From positions 1,054,001 to 1,118,000 of the forward strand of contig NZ_JAIPME010000002.1 in the NCBI RefSeq assembly GCF_019957155.1: 64,000 nucleotides of DNA, given 5' to 3'. Positions within the stretch are counted from its first letter, which is position 1. The number at the start of each line of letters is the position of its first letter. Positions 54,452-63,763 of this stretch are shown in pieces. The notes under the pieces were generated by a model. The model ran no database searches and had not been told where the DNA came from. It saw only the letters and a program-made list of their open reading frames with translations. The translations under genes and the position numbers were made by a program. Source of the DNA: Anaerococcus murdochii (lineage in GTDB: Bacteria; Bacillota; Clostridia; Tissierellales; Peptoniphilaceae).

Positions 54452-54673
54452 ATGCCTATCACATTATGTAGTATTGGTGACTTAGTCGAGGTCATCAAAA
54501 TAAAAGGTGACGATAAGGTCATCAAACACTTGCAAAACCTAGGTTTTGGCAAGGGACGACAAATTAAAGTACAAAGCTTTGACGGAGTTAATTACATATT
54601 TTCTATTGATGATAATAGGTTCGCTCTAAACAAAGATTTGGCAAAAAAAATTATAGTTAGAGAGGTTCAATAA
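54452..54673 (+). CDS. feoA: FeoA-domain protein
   Basis: 73 residues from ATG 54452 (MPITLCSIGDLVEVIKI), with AAAGGAG upstream; six further codons upstream are open. SH3-like FeoA fold: HLQNLGFGKGRQIKVQSFDG. It probably binds and regulates FeoB. First of two consecutive feoA genes; the stop overlaps the next start as TAATG. Confidence 0.88.
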   Translation: MPITLCSIGDLVEVIKIKGDDKVIKHLQNLGFGKGRQIKVQSFDGVNYIFSIDDNRFALNKDLAKKIIVREVQ

Positions 54674-54900
54674 TGAGTTTTTTGAATGAAGTGCCTATAA
54701 AAAGCACAGTCAGGGTAACCAAGGTGGGCGGAGATGGCCCTACCAAGAGGAGGATTATGGATATGGGTATTACAAAAAATACTGAAATCTATATCAGAAA
54801 GGTAGCTCCTTTAGGAGACCCTATACAAATTAATTTAAGAGGATATGAACTAAGCATCAGAAAAGATGACGCAAAGAATATAAGTGTGGAAAAGATATGA
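54673..54900 (+). CDS. feoA: FeoA-domain protein (second copy)
   Basis: 75 residues: TVRVTKVGGDGPTKRRIMDMGITKNTEIYI, PLGDPIQINLRGYELSIRKDDA. It is closer to canonical FeoA (RRxxDMG, GDP motifs) than the first copy. Two FeoA genes ahead of FeoB are common in clostridial relatives. Overlaps feoB by ATGA. Confidence 0.92.
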   Translation: MSFLNEVPIKSTVRVTKVGGDGPTKRRIMDMGITKNTEIYIRKVAPLGDPIQINLRGYELSIRKDDAKNISVEKI

Positions 54901-57044
54901 CATTTAGAGTAGCTTTAGCAGGTAACCCTAACTCAGGAAAAACCACCCTTTTCAACGCCCTAACAGGCTCAAATCAAAGGGTTGGCAACTGGCCAGGTGT
55001 TACTGTAGATAAAAAAGAAGGTCTTTTAAAAGGCCACAAAGACATTATTATTGAAGACTTACCAGGAATTTATTCCCTATCTCCATATACTATGGAAGAA
55101 GTTGTTTCTAGGGAATACCTCCTTAACGAAAAACCAGATTTAATCATCAACCTAGTTGACGGATCAAACTTGGTAAGAAACCTATACCTTACAAGCCAAT
55201 TATCAGAGCTTGGTATTCCAATGCTTATATCCCTAAACATGATGGATATAGTAAGAAGCAAGGGAGATCAAATTGATGTTGATGCTTTATCTAAGGAAAT
55301 AAATGCGCCTATAGTCGAAACTATAGCAGCTAGGGAAAAAGGTATTGACGAATTAATCAAAAAAGTCTTAGAGCTTGTAAAGGGCGGGGAAAAACCAAAT
55401 ACTATGGTTTTCGATGCTGAACTTGAAGACGCTCTAGGAGCAATTTCAGAAGACTTAAAACCAATTGTTGGCGAAGATTTTTCTAGGTATTATGCAATAA
55501 AGGCTTTTGAAAGTGATGATGAATCAATGAACCACATCACAATTCCTAGTGATGTTTTAGCTAAGATTGAAAAAATTAGAAATGACTTTGAAGCAAAAGA
55601 AGATGATGATTGCGAGTCAATCATTACTACAGGTAGGTATGAGAATTTAGCTGAACTTTCTGATAAGGTTCTAGTAAAGGCTCCTGTAAAACCATCTATA
55701 ACAGATAAGGTTGATAAGATTGTAACTAGTAGAATCTTAGGTCTACCAATCTTTGCCCTTGTAATGTTTTTGGTATTTTTCGGTGCAGTTTATGAACATT
55801 CACCAGGAACTATGGGTACTGATGCAGTTAACGGCTTCTTTGAAGATACACTTACACCAGCAGTTGGTGCTTGGATGGAAGGAGCTAATATAAACCCAGT
55901 TCTCCAATCATTAGTTACTGACGGTGCACTTGCAGGTGTGGGAGCAGTACTTGGATTCTTACCACAAATGATGGTTCTATTTGCTCTATTATCAATACTT
56001 GAAGATATAGGTTATATGGCAAGGGTTGCCTTCATCATGGACAGACTTTTCAGAAGATTTGGTCTATCAGGTAAATCATTCATCCCAGCCATGGTTGCAA
56101 CAGGATGTGGTGTACCAGGTGTCCAAGCATCAAGAACAATCGAAAATGAAAGAGATAGAAAGATTACAATCATGACAGCTACTTTCATGCCTTGTTCAGC
56201 AAAATTACCAGTAATTGCCCTAATCGTAGGTGCATTTTTCCCAGAACATCGAGCCTTAGTATCATTCTCATTCTATGCGATTGGTATAGCTTCAATTGTA
56301 TTTTCTGGTATTATCTTAAAGAAATTTAAACAACTTGCTGATGAACCAGCACCATTTATCATGGAGCTTCCTCCATACCACGCACCAAGAGTAAAATCAG
56401 TTTTAACTGACGTTTATAACAAGTCTAAGGCCTATGTTAAGAGAGCAGGAACAATAATCTTCCTATCATCTATCATAATTTGGTTCTTAACAAACTTTGA
56501 CTTCAGATTACAATTGATTGAAGAAAACTCAGAAGGATCAATCATAGCTGTATTAGGTTCTGTAATCGGTGTAATCTTTAGGCCAATAGGATTTGGAAGC
56601 TGGCAATCTACAGTTGCAACAATTTCAGGATTCGTTGCAAAAGAGAACGTAGTTTCTACAATGGGCGTTGTTTTAGGCCTTGGTAGTGATGTTGCAGAAG
56701 ATACACCAGAATTGCTTCAAGCTTTCGGCGCTGCAATAGGAACACCAGTTGCAGGTTATTCATTCTTGCTATTTAACATGCTTTGCATGCCATGTTTCGC
56801 AGCAGTAGGTGCTATTAAGACAGAAATGGATGACAATAAGTGGACAGCAATCACTATTGCTTATCAAATGGGCTTTGCCTATATAGTAAGCTTAATCTTC
56901 TACCAACTAGCAAGCTTCTTTGCTTATGGTAAATTTGGAATAGGCACAGTACTTGGAATAGTAGCCCTAATATTCTTCATCTACATGGTTATTAGAAAAC
57001 CATACGTAAGAAAGAATATCGAATACGATAAGTCTTTAGCATAA
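54897..57044 (+). CDS. feoB: Ferrous iron transporter FeoB
   Basis: 715 residues. N-terminal G domain: GNPNSGKTTLFN (8-19), VTVDKKEG, DLPGIYSL, NMMDIV; then a helical spacer and a membrane domain with paired Gate motifs (VPGVQASR, CSAKLPVI; MPCFAAVGAI). Imports Fe2+ under anaerobic conditions. Fully intact. Followed by a Cys-rich small membrane protein gene. Confidence 0.95.
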   Translation: MTFRVALAGNPNSGKTTLFNALTGSNQRVGNWPGVTVDKKEGLLKGHKDIIIEDLPGIYSLSPYTMEEVVSREYLLNEKPDLIINLVDGSNLVRNLYLTSQLSELGIPMLISLNMMDIVRSKGDQIDVDALSKEINAPIVETIAAREKGIDELIKKVLELVKGGEKPNTMVFDAELEDALGAISEDLKPIVGEDFSRYYAIKAFESDDESMNHITIPSDVLAKIEKIRNDFEAKEDDDCESIITTGRYENLAELSDKVLVKAPVKPSITDKVDKIVTSRILGLPIFALVMFLVFFGAVYEHSPGTMGTDAVNGFFEDTLTPAVGAWMEGANINPVLQSLVTDGALAGVGAVLGFLPQMMVLFALLSILEDIGYMARVAFIMDRLFRRFGLSGKSFIPAMVATGCGVPGVQASRTIENERDRKITIMTATFMPCSAKLPVIALIVGAFFPEHRALVSFSFYAIGIASIVFSGIILKKFKQLADEPAPFIMELPPYHAPRVKSVLTDVYNKSKAYVKRAGTIIFLSSIIIWFLTNFDFRLQLIEENSEGSIIAVLGSVIGVIFRPIGFGSWQSTVATISGFVAKENVVSTMGVVLGLGSDVAEDTPELLQAFGAAIGTPVAGYSFLLFNMLCMPCFAAVGAIKTEMDDNKWTAITIAYQMGFAYIVSLIFYQLASFFAYGKFGIGTVLGIVALIFFIYMVIRKPYVRKNIEYDKSLA

Positions 57045-57081
57045 GAGGAGAAATATTTCTCCATAGAGAAAGAAGGAAATA

Positions 57082-57231
57082 ATGAACTTACAATCATGGA
57101 TTCTCCTAGCAGTCATACTAGCAGTTTGTACTTATATAGTATATACTAAATTTGTAAAGAAAAGTGACTCATGCGGATGTGGAGAATGCTCAGCTTGTTC
57201 TAGCAAGGATAAGAAATCTTGCTGTGATTAA
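57082..57231 (+). CDS. FeoB-associated Cys-rich membrane protein (49 aa)
   Basis: 49 residues, with AGAAGGA upstream: one membrane helix (SWILLAVILAVCTYIVY) followed by a Cys-rich tail (CGCGECSACSS...SCCD, seven Cys after the helix). This matches the FeoB-associated Cys-rich membrane protein family (PF12669), thought to assist iron transfer to or from FeoB. It ends the feo operon before a terminator (AAAAGGC...GCCTTTT, 57254-57284). Confidence 0.88.
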   Translation: MNLQSWILLAVILAVCTYIVYTKFVKKSDSCGCGECSACSSKDKKSCCD

Positions 57232-57322
57232 TATTTTATAAAATGTATAAAGTAAAAGGCTCTACAACCGTAGGGCCTTTTATTTTAGGGATTTTTGAAC
57301 CTTTAAGTGGTATATTTATCCT

Positions 57323-58255
57323 ATGAGGATAGAAATTAACAAGAAACGCTACAGGGACTATGATTCCTATATGAAGGAAAAATTTAATAAAAAAATCATC
57401 AAATTGCCCTTAGATGGCGGTTTTACCTGTCCAAATAGGGATGGAACTATATCCAAAGAAGGCTGTATTTTTTGCTCAGACGCAGGCTCTGGTGAATGGA
57501 CTTTTGGGAAAAAATCAATTAGAGAACAAATTTCCCACCAAAAGGCTAGGCTCTCAAAAGAAGGAAGACCAGAAGCCTATCTTGGATATTTTCAAAATTT
57601 TACCAACACATATGGAGAACTTTCAAGGCTTAGAAAACTCTATTATGAGGCTTTGACAGCTGATGATATAATAGGACTTGCCATAGCGACCAGGGCGGAT
57701 TGTTTGTCTGACCAGATCTTAGATTTACTTGAAGAAATCAATGATAAATATTTTCTAATAGTTGAGCTTGGCATGCAGAGTGTAAATGACAAGACTTTGC
57801 AAATGATAAATAGGGGTTATGACCATGAAATTTTTGACTCTGGCCTTAAGAAACTAAAGGCTAGGGGAATTAAAGTTCTAGTCCACATGATTGTGGGTCT
57901 ACCCTTTGAAGGCTATGATGATTATATGAAGACTATTTCTTATATAAATGAAGCAGCGCCATGGGGAATTAAAATCCACAACCTCTATGTAGAGAAAAAT
58001 TCCAAGCTAGAAAAGTTTTACCTGGAAAATAAGCTCACTTATGGTATGGATATGGATGAATATGTTAAAATAGTGGTAGAGATTCTTAGGAAATTAAGAC
58101 CAGAGATTGTCATAAATAGGTTAACAGGGGATGGGATAAATGATAAAATCGCCTTTCCACTCTGGTCTAAAAATAAGGCTAAGATTTTAACCAGCATTGA
58201 TAAGATGATGAAAGATAAAAATTATAGACAGGGGGATTTATGGAAAGAAGAATAG
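57323..58255 (+). CDS. mnmL: TIGR01212-family radical SAM protein (MnmL/YtqA)
   Basis: 310 residues. The cluster-binding Cys set is in FTCPNRDG...KEGCIFCSD (about 36-54), with GLAIATRADCLSD and VELGMQSVNDKTL typical of TIGR01212. In B. subtilis YtqA (MnmL) acts with MnmM (YtqB) in wobble-uridine modification; the MnmM candidate is at 14512. The CDS overlaps the next gene by 16 bases. The assignment to tRNA work rests on family knowledge. Confidence 0.82.
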   Translation: MRIEINKKRYRDYDSYMKEKFNKKIIKLPLDGGFTCPNRDGTISKEGCIFCSDAGSGEWTFGKKSIREQISHQKARLSKEGRPEAYLGYFQNFTNTYGELSRLRKLYYEALTADDIIGLAIATRADCLSDQILDLLEEINDKYFLIVELGMQSVNDKTLQMINRGYDHEIFDSGLKKLKARGIKVLVHMIVGLPFEGYDDYMKTISYINEAAPWGIKIHNLYVEKNSKLEKFYLENKLTYGMDMDEYVKIVVEILRKLRPEIVINRLTGDGINDKIAFPLWSKNKAKILTSIDKMMKDKNYRQGDLWKEE

Positions 58256-58845
58256 ATAAGAGATTTTTTACAAATGCACTTAGCGAAGACGGAACCTATA
58301 CAGCCAAGGATAGGTCACTTTTGCTAGTAGTTGATATTCAGCCAAAGCTCATGGTAACCATGGAAAAGGGTGAAAGGACAACCAGAAATACTGTTGGCCT
58401 TATCAAGGCTTTCAAAAAGTACGGTATGGCAGTTCTTGCAACAGAGCAATATCCAAAGGGCCTTGGAAGGTCTGATGAGGAAATTTTGGCAGAAATTGAA
58501 GAGGATAAGATATTTGCAAAGACAAGTTTCAACGCTCTAACTCCAGAAGTTTACGAATTTATCAAGGAAAATAAAATCGAAAAAGTCTTTGTGACAGGGG
58601 CAGAAGGCCACATTTGTATCTACCAAACCATTAGAAGCCTTTTAGATATGGGCCTTGATGTATTTTACGTTGATGATGCGATTTCGTCTTATTCTGATGA
58701 GCTTAAGAAAATTGCCAGAAAATCCCTAAGAGATATGGGAGCTGTCCTTGTAAATACAGAGCTAGTTCTATTTGACCTTGCCGTTGATAGCAAGGACCCA
58801 AATTTCAAATTTGTTTCAAACTTAGTAAAAGAATTAAGAAAGTAG
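58240..58845 (+). CDS. Isochorismatase-family cysteine hydrolase
   Basis: 201 residues. Catalytic triad of the family: Asp in LLVVDIQPKL (about 31), Lys in FAKTSFNAL (about 88), Cys in VTGAEGHICIYQT (about 124). Members hydrolyse amides such as nicotinamide or unknown substrates; this type is often just called hydrolase YcaC-like. ATG lies inside the preceding gene with GGGGG upstream. The substrate is unknown. Confidence 0.85.
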   Translation: MERRIDKRFFTNALSEDGTYTAKDRSLLLVVDIQPKLMVTMEKGERTTRNTVGLIKAFKKYGMAVLATEQYPKGLGRSDEEILAEIEEDKIFAKTSFNALTPEVYEFIKENKIEKVFVTGAEGHICIYQTIRSLLDMGLDVFYVDDAISSYSDELKKIARKSLRDMGAVLVNTELVLFDLAVDSKDPNFKFVSNLVKELRK

Positions 58846-58854
58846 GAGGAAAAA

Positions 58855-59199
58855 ATGACAGATTTACCTAAATGCCCATCTTGTGGTGAAAATTATACCT
58901 ATAAAGACGGACATATCTATGTCTGTCCGATTTGCTTCCACGAATGGTCCGACAAGGAAGAAGAGGCCGTAGAAAAGGCTAAAGTTACCAGAGATGCTGT
59001 ATGCAATATCTTAGAAGATGGCGACAATGCAAGTGTTGTAAAGGATTTGAAATTAGGATCTGAAACAATAAAGCAAGGAGCCAAGGTGACTAATATAAAA
59101 ATTTTGGAAAATCCAGTAAATGGCCACGATATAGATGCCAAGGTAGAAGGCTTTGGGTCTTTGTATTTGAAATCTTCTGTTATAAAAAAGGTTAACTAA
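58855..59199 (+). CDS. yjdM: YjdM/PhnA family zinc-ribbon protein
   Basis: 114 residues. N-terminal zinc ribbon with CPSCG (9-13) and CPICFHEW (about 27-34), then a beta-barrel-like domain (VVKDLKLGSETIKQGAKVTNI). This is the PhnA/YjdM family, once linked to phosphonate use but of uncertain function. AGGAGG precedes ATG; 9 bases after the hydrolase. A terminator (AAAAACTCTC...GAGAGTTTTG, 59226-59273) ends the operon. Confidence 0.92.
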   Translation: MTDLPKCPSCGENYTYKDGHIYVCPICFHEWSDKEEEAVEKAKVTRDAVCNILEDGDNASVVKDLKLGSETIKQGAKVTNIKILENPVNGHDIDAKVEGFGSLYLKSSVIKKVN

Positions 59200-59279
59200 G
59201 GAGATTACCCTGTAATACAAAGTAGAAAAACTCTCTCTCAATCTACCGCCAAGTAGGTTTGGGGGAGAGTTTTGTTTGT

Positions 59280-59294
59280 CTTATCCAAGATAAG
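59280..59294. repeat. Short palindrome CTTATC-caa-GATAAG
   Basis: A member of the short palindrome set, 35 bases outside the left end of repeat copy 8. Confidence 0.65.
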
Positions 59295-59324
59295 TTATTT
59301 TTTTATTTCATTTTTAAATAACTA

Positions 59325-59730
59325 TTTTATTTACAGTTGAATCTTCGTTCTAAGGGAGAGCCCAGGGGGACTTTCCGCCGCTCTCGGCCGCTGGGCAAAT
59401 TGTCCCCCCACCGGCTCTTCATTAAACCCTCGGCAAGCCCGTCGGCTCGTGGAGACCTACCCCCTCCAAACGGCTCCTTAGCGGAGGGCGAAAGATGAAG
59501 CTTGCCCGTCGGCAAGCTTTTTTTAGTAAGGAGCCTCCTGTTTTAGTTAATTATTATCCAAACTAATTTCTAATCACAGTTTGCTAAAAACTAATAACTC
59601 GCTAACGCTCAAACAATTAGTTTTCTTAACGCAATCTGTGATTAGAAATCTTTACTCGGTAAATAAGATAAATGGTTTCGAGGTATCAGATGTTGCCAGG
59701 CTCGTTTGTCTTGCCAAAAAAGGTTAAATA
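59325..59730 (+). repeat. Modular structured repeat, copy 8 (forward, solitary)
   Basis: Left end TTACAGTTGAATCTTCGTT. Outer helix AGAGCC/GGCTCT (59357-59362, 59413-59418) and inner GGGGGAC/GTCCCCC (59365-59371, 59402-59408) replace those of copy 7 yet pair in the same nested way. AAGCTTGCC/GGCAAGCTT hairpin; long stem TTTCTAATCACAG (59567-59579) with CTGTGATTAGAAA (59636-59648) around AAAACTAAT/ATTAGTTTT and the AACTCGCTAACGCTC loop. The last hairpin is decayed. Confidence 0.78.
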
Positions 59731-60019
59731 GAAAATTAATTTTTAAATTTATTTTCAATACCACAGTGCAATTTCGACAGAAGGAACCTAGTGAGTGACG
59801 AGAAATCTCATCAATTAGGTACCAGGTTGTATGGAAGATATTCTTCTTAGTTAATTAAAATTTTGCTATCGTAAATTTTTGCCTAAACCTAGATGGATTT
59901 CTTATTTTTGTTAATTTTTTGCTAACTTTTACGTTTGGAATAAGTGGCTTATAAGAGTATAATAGGCTTGAAATTTACTAACGTTTTCTTGGAAAAAATT
60001 TGTTATCAAAGGAGATTTA
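59731..60019. other. Repeat tail remnant and transketolase promoter region
   Basis: AT-rich DNA with a short tail-like patch (GTGACGAGAAATCTC). A TATAAT box at 59958-59963 and AAAGGAG at 60009 belong to transketolase. No further gene. Confidence 0.5.
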
Positions 60020-62005
60020 ATGTTTAACAAAGATGATTTTAAGGCGGTTAATGCCGTTAGAACCCTTTCCGTTGCTCAAATAGAAAAGGCTAATTCTGGC
60101 CACCCTGGCCTTCCTATGGGGGCTAGTCCTATGGCTTATGCCTTATTTAACAAGGTTTTAAAGGCAAATCCTAAAAATCCTAGCTTTTTTGACAGGGATA
60201 GGTTTGTTTTATCTGCTGGTCATGGATCTGCTATGCTTTATTCACTTCTTCATTTGTCTGGCTATGACATTTCTATGGATGATTTAAAAAACTTTAGGCA
60301 AATAGGATCTATTACTCCAGGTCACCCAGAAGTTGGGATGACTCCTGGTGTTGAGGTTACAACAGGCCCACTTGGCCAAGGTATAGCCCAGGCTGTAGGT
60401 CTTGCTGCAGCTGAAAAGCATTTGGCTGCTCTTTATAATAAGGAAGATTTAAAACCAATCGACCACTACACCTACGTTCTTTGCGGTGATGGCGACCTTA
60501 TGGAGGGCGTTTCCTATGAGGCAATGAGCCTTGCAGGTCATTTGAAACTTGACAAGCTAATTATCCTTCATGATTCAAACGACATTTGCCTTGACGGCGA
60601 TCTTGATACATCTTTTTCTGAATCTGTAAAAGACAGGGTCCTTGCACAAAATTGGGCCTATGACAGGGTCGAGGATGGGGAAGACTTAGAAGCAATCCTT
60701 TCTGCAATCGAAAAGGCCAAAGAAAATGACAAGCCAACCTTAATAGAAGTTAAAACTGTGATTGGTTTTGGCTCTGTAAACCAAGGAACTAACAAGGTTC
60801 ACGGTGCACCAATAGGAGCTGAAGATTTTGAAACAGTTAAAAAAGCCTATGACTGGAATGCTGAAGATTTTGTAATCTCAGATGACATTTACCAAACTTT
60901 CGAAAATGGCATTGCTAAACGTGGCAAAGAAGCCAACGACGCTTGGGATGGCCTTATGAAAGAATATGGTGAAAAATATCCAGAAGACTATAAGGAATTA
61001 ATGGCTGGAATCAACAGAGAATTACCAGAAAATTTCCTTGACCAAGTTAGAAAATATTCTTATGAAGATAAGGCTCTTGCGACTCGTGCTTCAAGTGGGG
61101 AAATCTTACAAGATTTAGCCCAAGTTTCTAGAAATATTTGGGGAGGATCGGCAGATCTTTTCTCATCAAACAAGACAGACATAAAAGACTCCAAGGCATT
61201 TAGAGACGAATCTCCAGAAGGCAGAAATATTTGGTATGGTGTTCGTGAATTTGCTATGGCAGCTATTGGTAACGGAATTATGGCCCATGGCGGAACCTTC
61301 CACCATGTGTCAACCTTCTTTGTCTTTGCTGATTATCTAAAGGCTGCAGTTAGACTTTCAGCGCTTTCACATTTGCCACTTTCTTATGTGATGACCCACG
61401 ATTCTGTGGCAGTTGGTGAAGATGGTCCAACTCATGAGCCAATCGAGCAACTTGCAATGCTTAGGGCTATTCCAAATACTGTGGTTATTAGACCAGCAGA
61501 TGCAAACGAAACCAGACTTGCTTGGAAGGTCGCTCTTGAAAGCAAGGATAGGCCAGTTGTTATTGCCCTTACCCGTCAAAATGTACCAAACCTTAAGGAA
61601 ACAGAAAACCTTGAGTCAATCGATAAGGGTGCCTACATTATAAAAGATAGTGAAAATCCAGAACTAATCCTAATTGCAACAGGATCTGAAGTGGATCTTG
61701 CTCTTGAATCCGCAAAAGTTTTAGAAGAAGAGGGCAAGGCAGTAAGAGTAGTATCTATGCCATCTCAGGAATTATTCAAAGAACAAGATGGGGATTATAG
61801 AGAGAAAATATTACCATCTGCAATTAGAAACAGGGTTTCTATAGAAATGGGAACTTCCTTTGGTTGGGGAGCTTTCACAGGTCTTGACGGCCTAAACATC
61901 TCAATAGATAGATTTGGTATATCAGGTCCAGGTGGGGATGTTGCTAAAAAACTTGGTTTTAATGTAGAAAACATAGTTAAAGAAATCAAGGATAAATTCT
62001 ATTAA
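60020..62005 (+). CDS. tkt: Transketolase
   Basis: 661 residues, full length. N-terminal KANSGHPGLPMG, TPP-binding GDGDLMEGVSYEAMS (about 155), TLIEVKTVIGFGS, the central domain with FVFADYLKAAVRLSAL and HDSVAVGEDGPTHEP, and a C-terminal domain. It exchanges two-carbon units between sugar phosphates in the non-oxidative pentose pathway. Monocistronic, with a terminator (62029-62059) after it. Confidence 0.95.
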   Translation: MFNKDDFKAVNAVRTLSVAQIEKANSGHPGLPMGASPMAYALFNKVLKANPKNPSFFDRDRFVLSAGHGSAMLYSLLHLSGYDISMDDLKNFRQIGSITPGHPEVGMTPGVEVTTGPLGQGIAQAVGLAAAEKHLAALYNKEDLKPIDHYTYVLCGDGDLMEGVSYEAMSLAGHLKLDKLIILHDSNDICLDGDLDTSFSESVKDRVLAQNWAYDRVEDGEDLEAILSAIEKAKENDKPTLIEVKTVIGFGSVNQGTNKVHGAPIGAEDFETVKKAYDWNAEDFVISDDIYQTFENGIAKRGKEANDAWDGLMKEYGEKYPEDYKELMAGINRELPENFLDQVRKYSYEDKALATRASSGEILQDLAQVSRNIWGGSADLFSSNKTDIKDSKAFRDESPEGRNIWYGVREFAMAAIGNGIMAHGGTFHHVSTFFVFADYLKAAVRLSALSHLPLSYVMTHDSVAVGEDGPTHEPIEQLAMLRAIPNTVVIRPADANETRLAWKVALESKDRPVVIALTRQNVPNLKETENLESIDKGAYIIKDSENPELILIATGSEVDLALESAKVLEEEGKAVRVVSMPSQELFKEQDGDYREKILPSAIRNRVSIEMGTSFGWGAFTGLDGLNISIDRFGISGPGGDVAKKLGFNVENIVKEIKDKFY

Positions 62006-62028
62006 ATATGTAATATAAAGAAAAATCT

Positions 62029-62059
62029 AAGCTGTGGTCCCCTGGACCATAGCTTTTTT
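62029..62059 (+). terminator. Terminator of transketolase
   Basis: AAGCTGTGGTCC-cct-GGACCATAGCTTTTTT. Confidence 0.85.
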
Positions 62060-62110
62060 GCTAGAAAATGTATATAATAATAGAAAAGAGTCTTATGAAA
62101 GAAGGATTTT

Positions 62111-62692
62111 ATGAAGATATTAGAATTACTTGCAAACGGCAATGAAACAATAGAACTACTTACAGTTGTGGACTATCTTAGAAGGGCAGGAATTGAAATC
62201 GACATGGTTTCAACCACTGGCTCAAAAAATCTAAAGACTAGCCATGGAGTTAACTACCAAGCTGACTTTCTCCTTGAAGAAATAAATCCAGCTGACTATG
62301 ACGGAGTCTACATACCAGGCGGTACTGCTGGTGCGGAAAGTCTTAGAGATAATGAAAAAGTTATTGAAATTGTAAAAGATTTTGATAAGGCAAATAAACT
62401 TATAGCAGCTATTTGTGCAGGCCCAATTGTCCTTGATAGGGCAGGAGTTTTGGCAAATAAAAAAGCGACTTCCTTCCCAACTATAAAAGCAGAACTTAAA
62501 AACATTGGCCAGTACATTGACGATGAAATAGTTGTGACAGATGGGAACATCACCACAGGCAGGGGAGCTGCTGTGACAAACTATCTAGCCCTTAGACTTG
62601 TGGAAATTATCAAGGGTGAGGAAGCAAAGGAAGAGATAAAATACGGCACCCAACACTCAGCTGTTGAAAAATACTTTGATATAAGGTTTTAA
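62111..62692 (+). CDS. DJ-1/PfpI family protein
   Basis: 193 residues. VYIPGGTAG (about 66), the nucleophilic Cys in LIAAICAGPIVLDRAGVL (about 100), the acidic NETIE near the N-terminus and TGRGAAVTNYLAL near the end are those of the DJ-1 clade. Members are described as deglycases, glyoxalases or chaperone-like. AGAAAGGA precedes ATG. The next gene starts 3 bases after the stop. Confidence 0.9.
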   Translation: MKILELLANGNETIELLTVVDYLRRAGIEIDMVSTTGSKNLKTSHGVNYQADFLLEEINPADYDGVYIPGGTAGAESLRDNEKVIEIVKDFDKANKLIAAICAGPIVLDRAGVLANKKATSFPTIKAELKNIGQYIDDEIVVTDGNITTGRGAAVTNYLALRLVEIIKGEEAKEEIKYGTQHSAVEKYFDIRF

Positions 62693-62695
62693 TCT

Positions 62696-63730
62696 ATGAA
62701 AAATGTCAGAAAAATATTTATCCTAGGTGGGGCAAATCTTTTTGGGAAAACCACAATTAGCCATGCCCTGGGCCTTGGCTATGCTGTTAAGGCAGTAGAT
62801 CTCATAAAGCCAAGAGAATTTGAAAATACAAAGAATCTTGAATTTATATTAGCAGATTTTTTTGCCCTTTCTGATGGTGAGGCCATTAGCCTGATGGAAG
62901 ATTGCGATAGCTTTATCTATGCAGGTGGGGTTTCTGATTTGACTGTGCCAAGAAAACCTGCTGGCAAATTTTTCTATGAAAAAAATGTTCTCCCAACTGG
63001 CAGAGTTGCAAGACTTGCAAAAAAAGCTGGAATCAAAAATTTCCTTCTTTTGGGAGATTATAGGACAGAGATAGGTGAAAAAAATGAAATTTTAAGAAAA
63101 AACGCCTACCACAAGGAGCCTTATATCCAAACCAGGCTCATGCAAGAAATGATCGCAAATTTTGAGGGCGAACCTTTTATGAATGTATCTGTCCTAAGGC
63201 CAGGCCTTGTAATAGGAAAGACTGATAAATCAATACTCGGAGCCTTAATTAACCTTGCTAGCGTTAATGATAAAATACCGGTCACAGCTGGAGTAATTCC
63301 TTTAATATCAGCTGAGTCCCTAGCTAAGGCAGCGATTTACGCCCTTGAGCTAGAAGGTGATAAGAAGACCTACGCAGTTTCAACTTCAAAGATTTCCTAC
63401 AGAGATTTGTTTAAACTAATTATTGAAGTTATGGGAGAAACTGACGAGAAGACCTTGGTTGATAAGACTTTTGAAGACCTCCTTCCAGCCTACGAAAGAG
63501 ATGCTAAGCTCACTGAAAAAAGAGGTCTTGAGCATGGCATTAGCCAGGTAAACATGCTAAGGGCAATGACCATGGATTTAAGTTTCAAATCAGACTTTGA
63601 CCTAGGAAAAGAAGATTTAAATGATAATCTTAAGGAAATGATTAAATTTTACTTAAATGAAGATCAAGAATTAACCGAAGATGAAAAATATAATGAAGCA
63701 GAAAATATTATAGAAAATCCTGCAAAATAA
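62696..63730 (+). CDS. NAD(P)-binding epimerase/dehydratase-like protein
   Basis: 344 residues. Atypical N-terminal Rossmann segment (IFILGGANLFGKTTISHALG, with a GGxxxFG spacing), FIYAGGVSDLTVPRKP, SVLRPGLVIGKTD and a C-terminal helical domain. No clear YxxxK catalytic pair is visible, so it may bind the cofactor without classical dehydratase activity. Cotranscribed with the DJ-1 gene. A terminator (GACTGAAATTTGAAATTTCAGTC) follows at 63733-63763. Confidence 0.75.
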   Translation: MKNVRKIFILGGANLFGKTTISHALGLGYAVKAVDLIKPREFENTKNLEFILADFFALSDGEAISLMEDCDSFIYAGGVSDLTVPRKPAGKFFYEKNVLPTGRVARLAKKAGIKNFLLLGDYRTEIGEKNEILRKNAYHKEPYIQTRLMQEMIANFEGEPFMNVSVLRPGLVIGKTDKSILGALINLASVNDKIPVTAGVIPLISAESLAKAAIYALELEGDKKTYAVSTSKISYRDLFKLIIEVMGETDEKTLVDKTFEDLLPAYERDAKLTEKRGLEHGISQVNMLRAMTMDLSFKSDFDLGKEDLNDNLKEMIKFYLNEDQELTEDEKYNEAENIIENPAK

Positions 63731-63763
63731 AGAAGACTGAAATTTGAAATTTCAGTCTTTTCT

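Noticed and set aside
59327..59515. 62-codon minus-strand frame
   Set aside because: It lies over repeat copy 8 and arises from its GC-rich hairpins.
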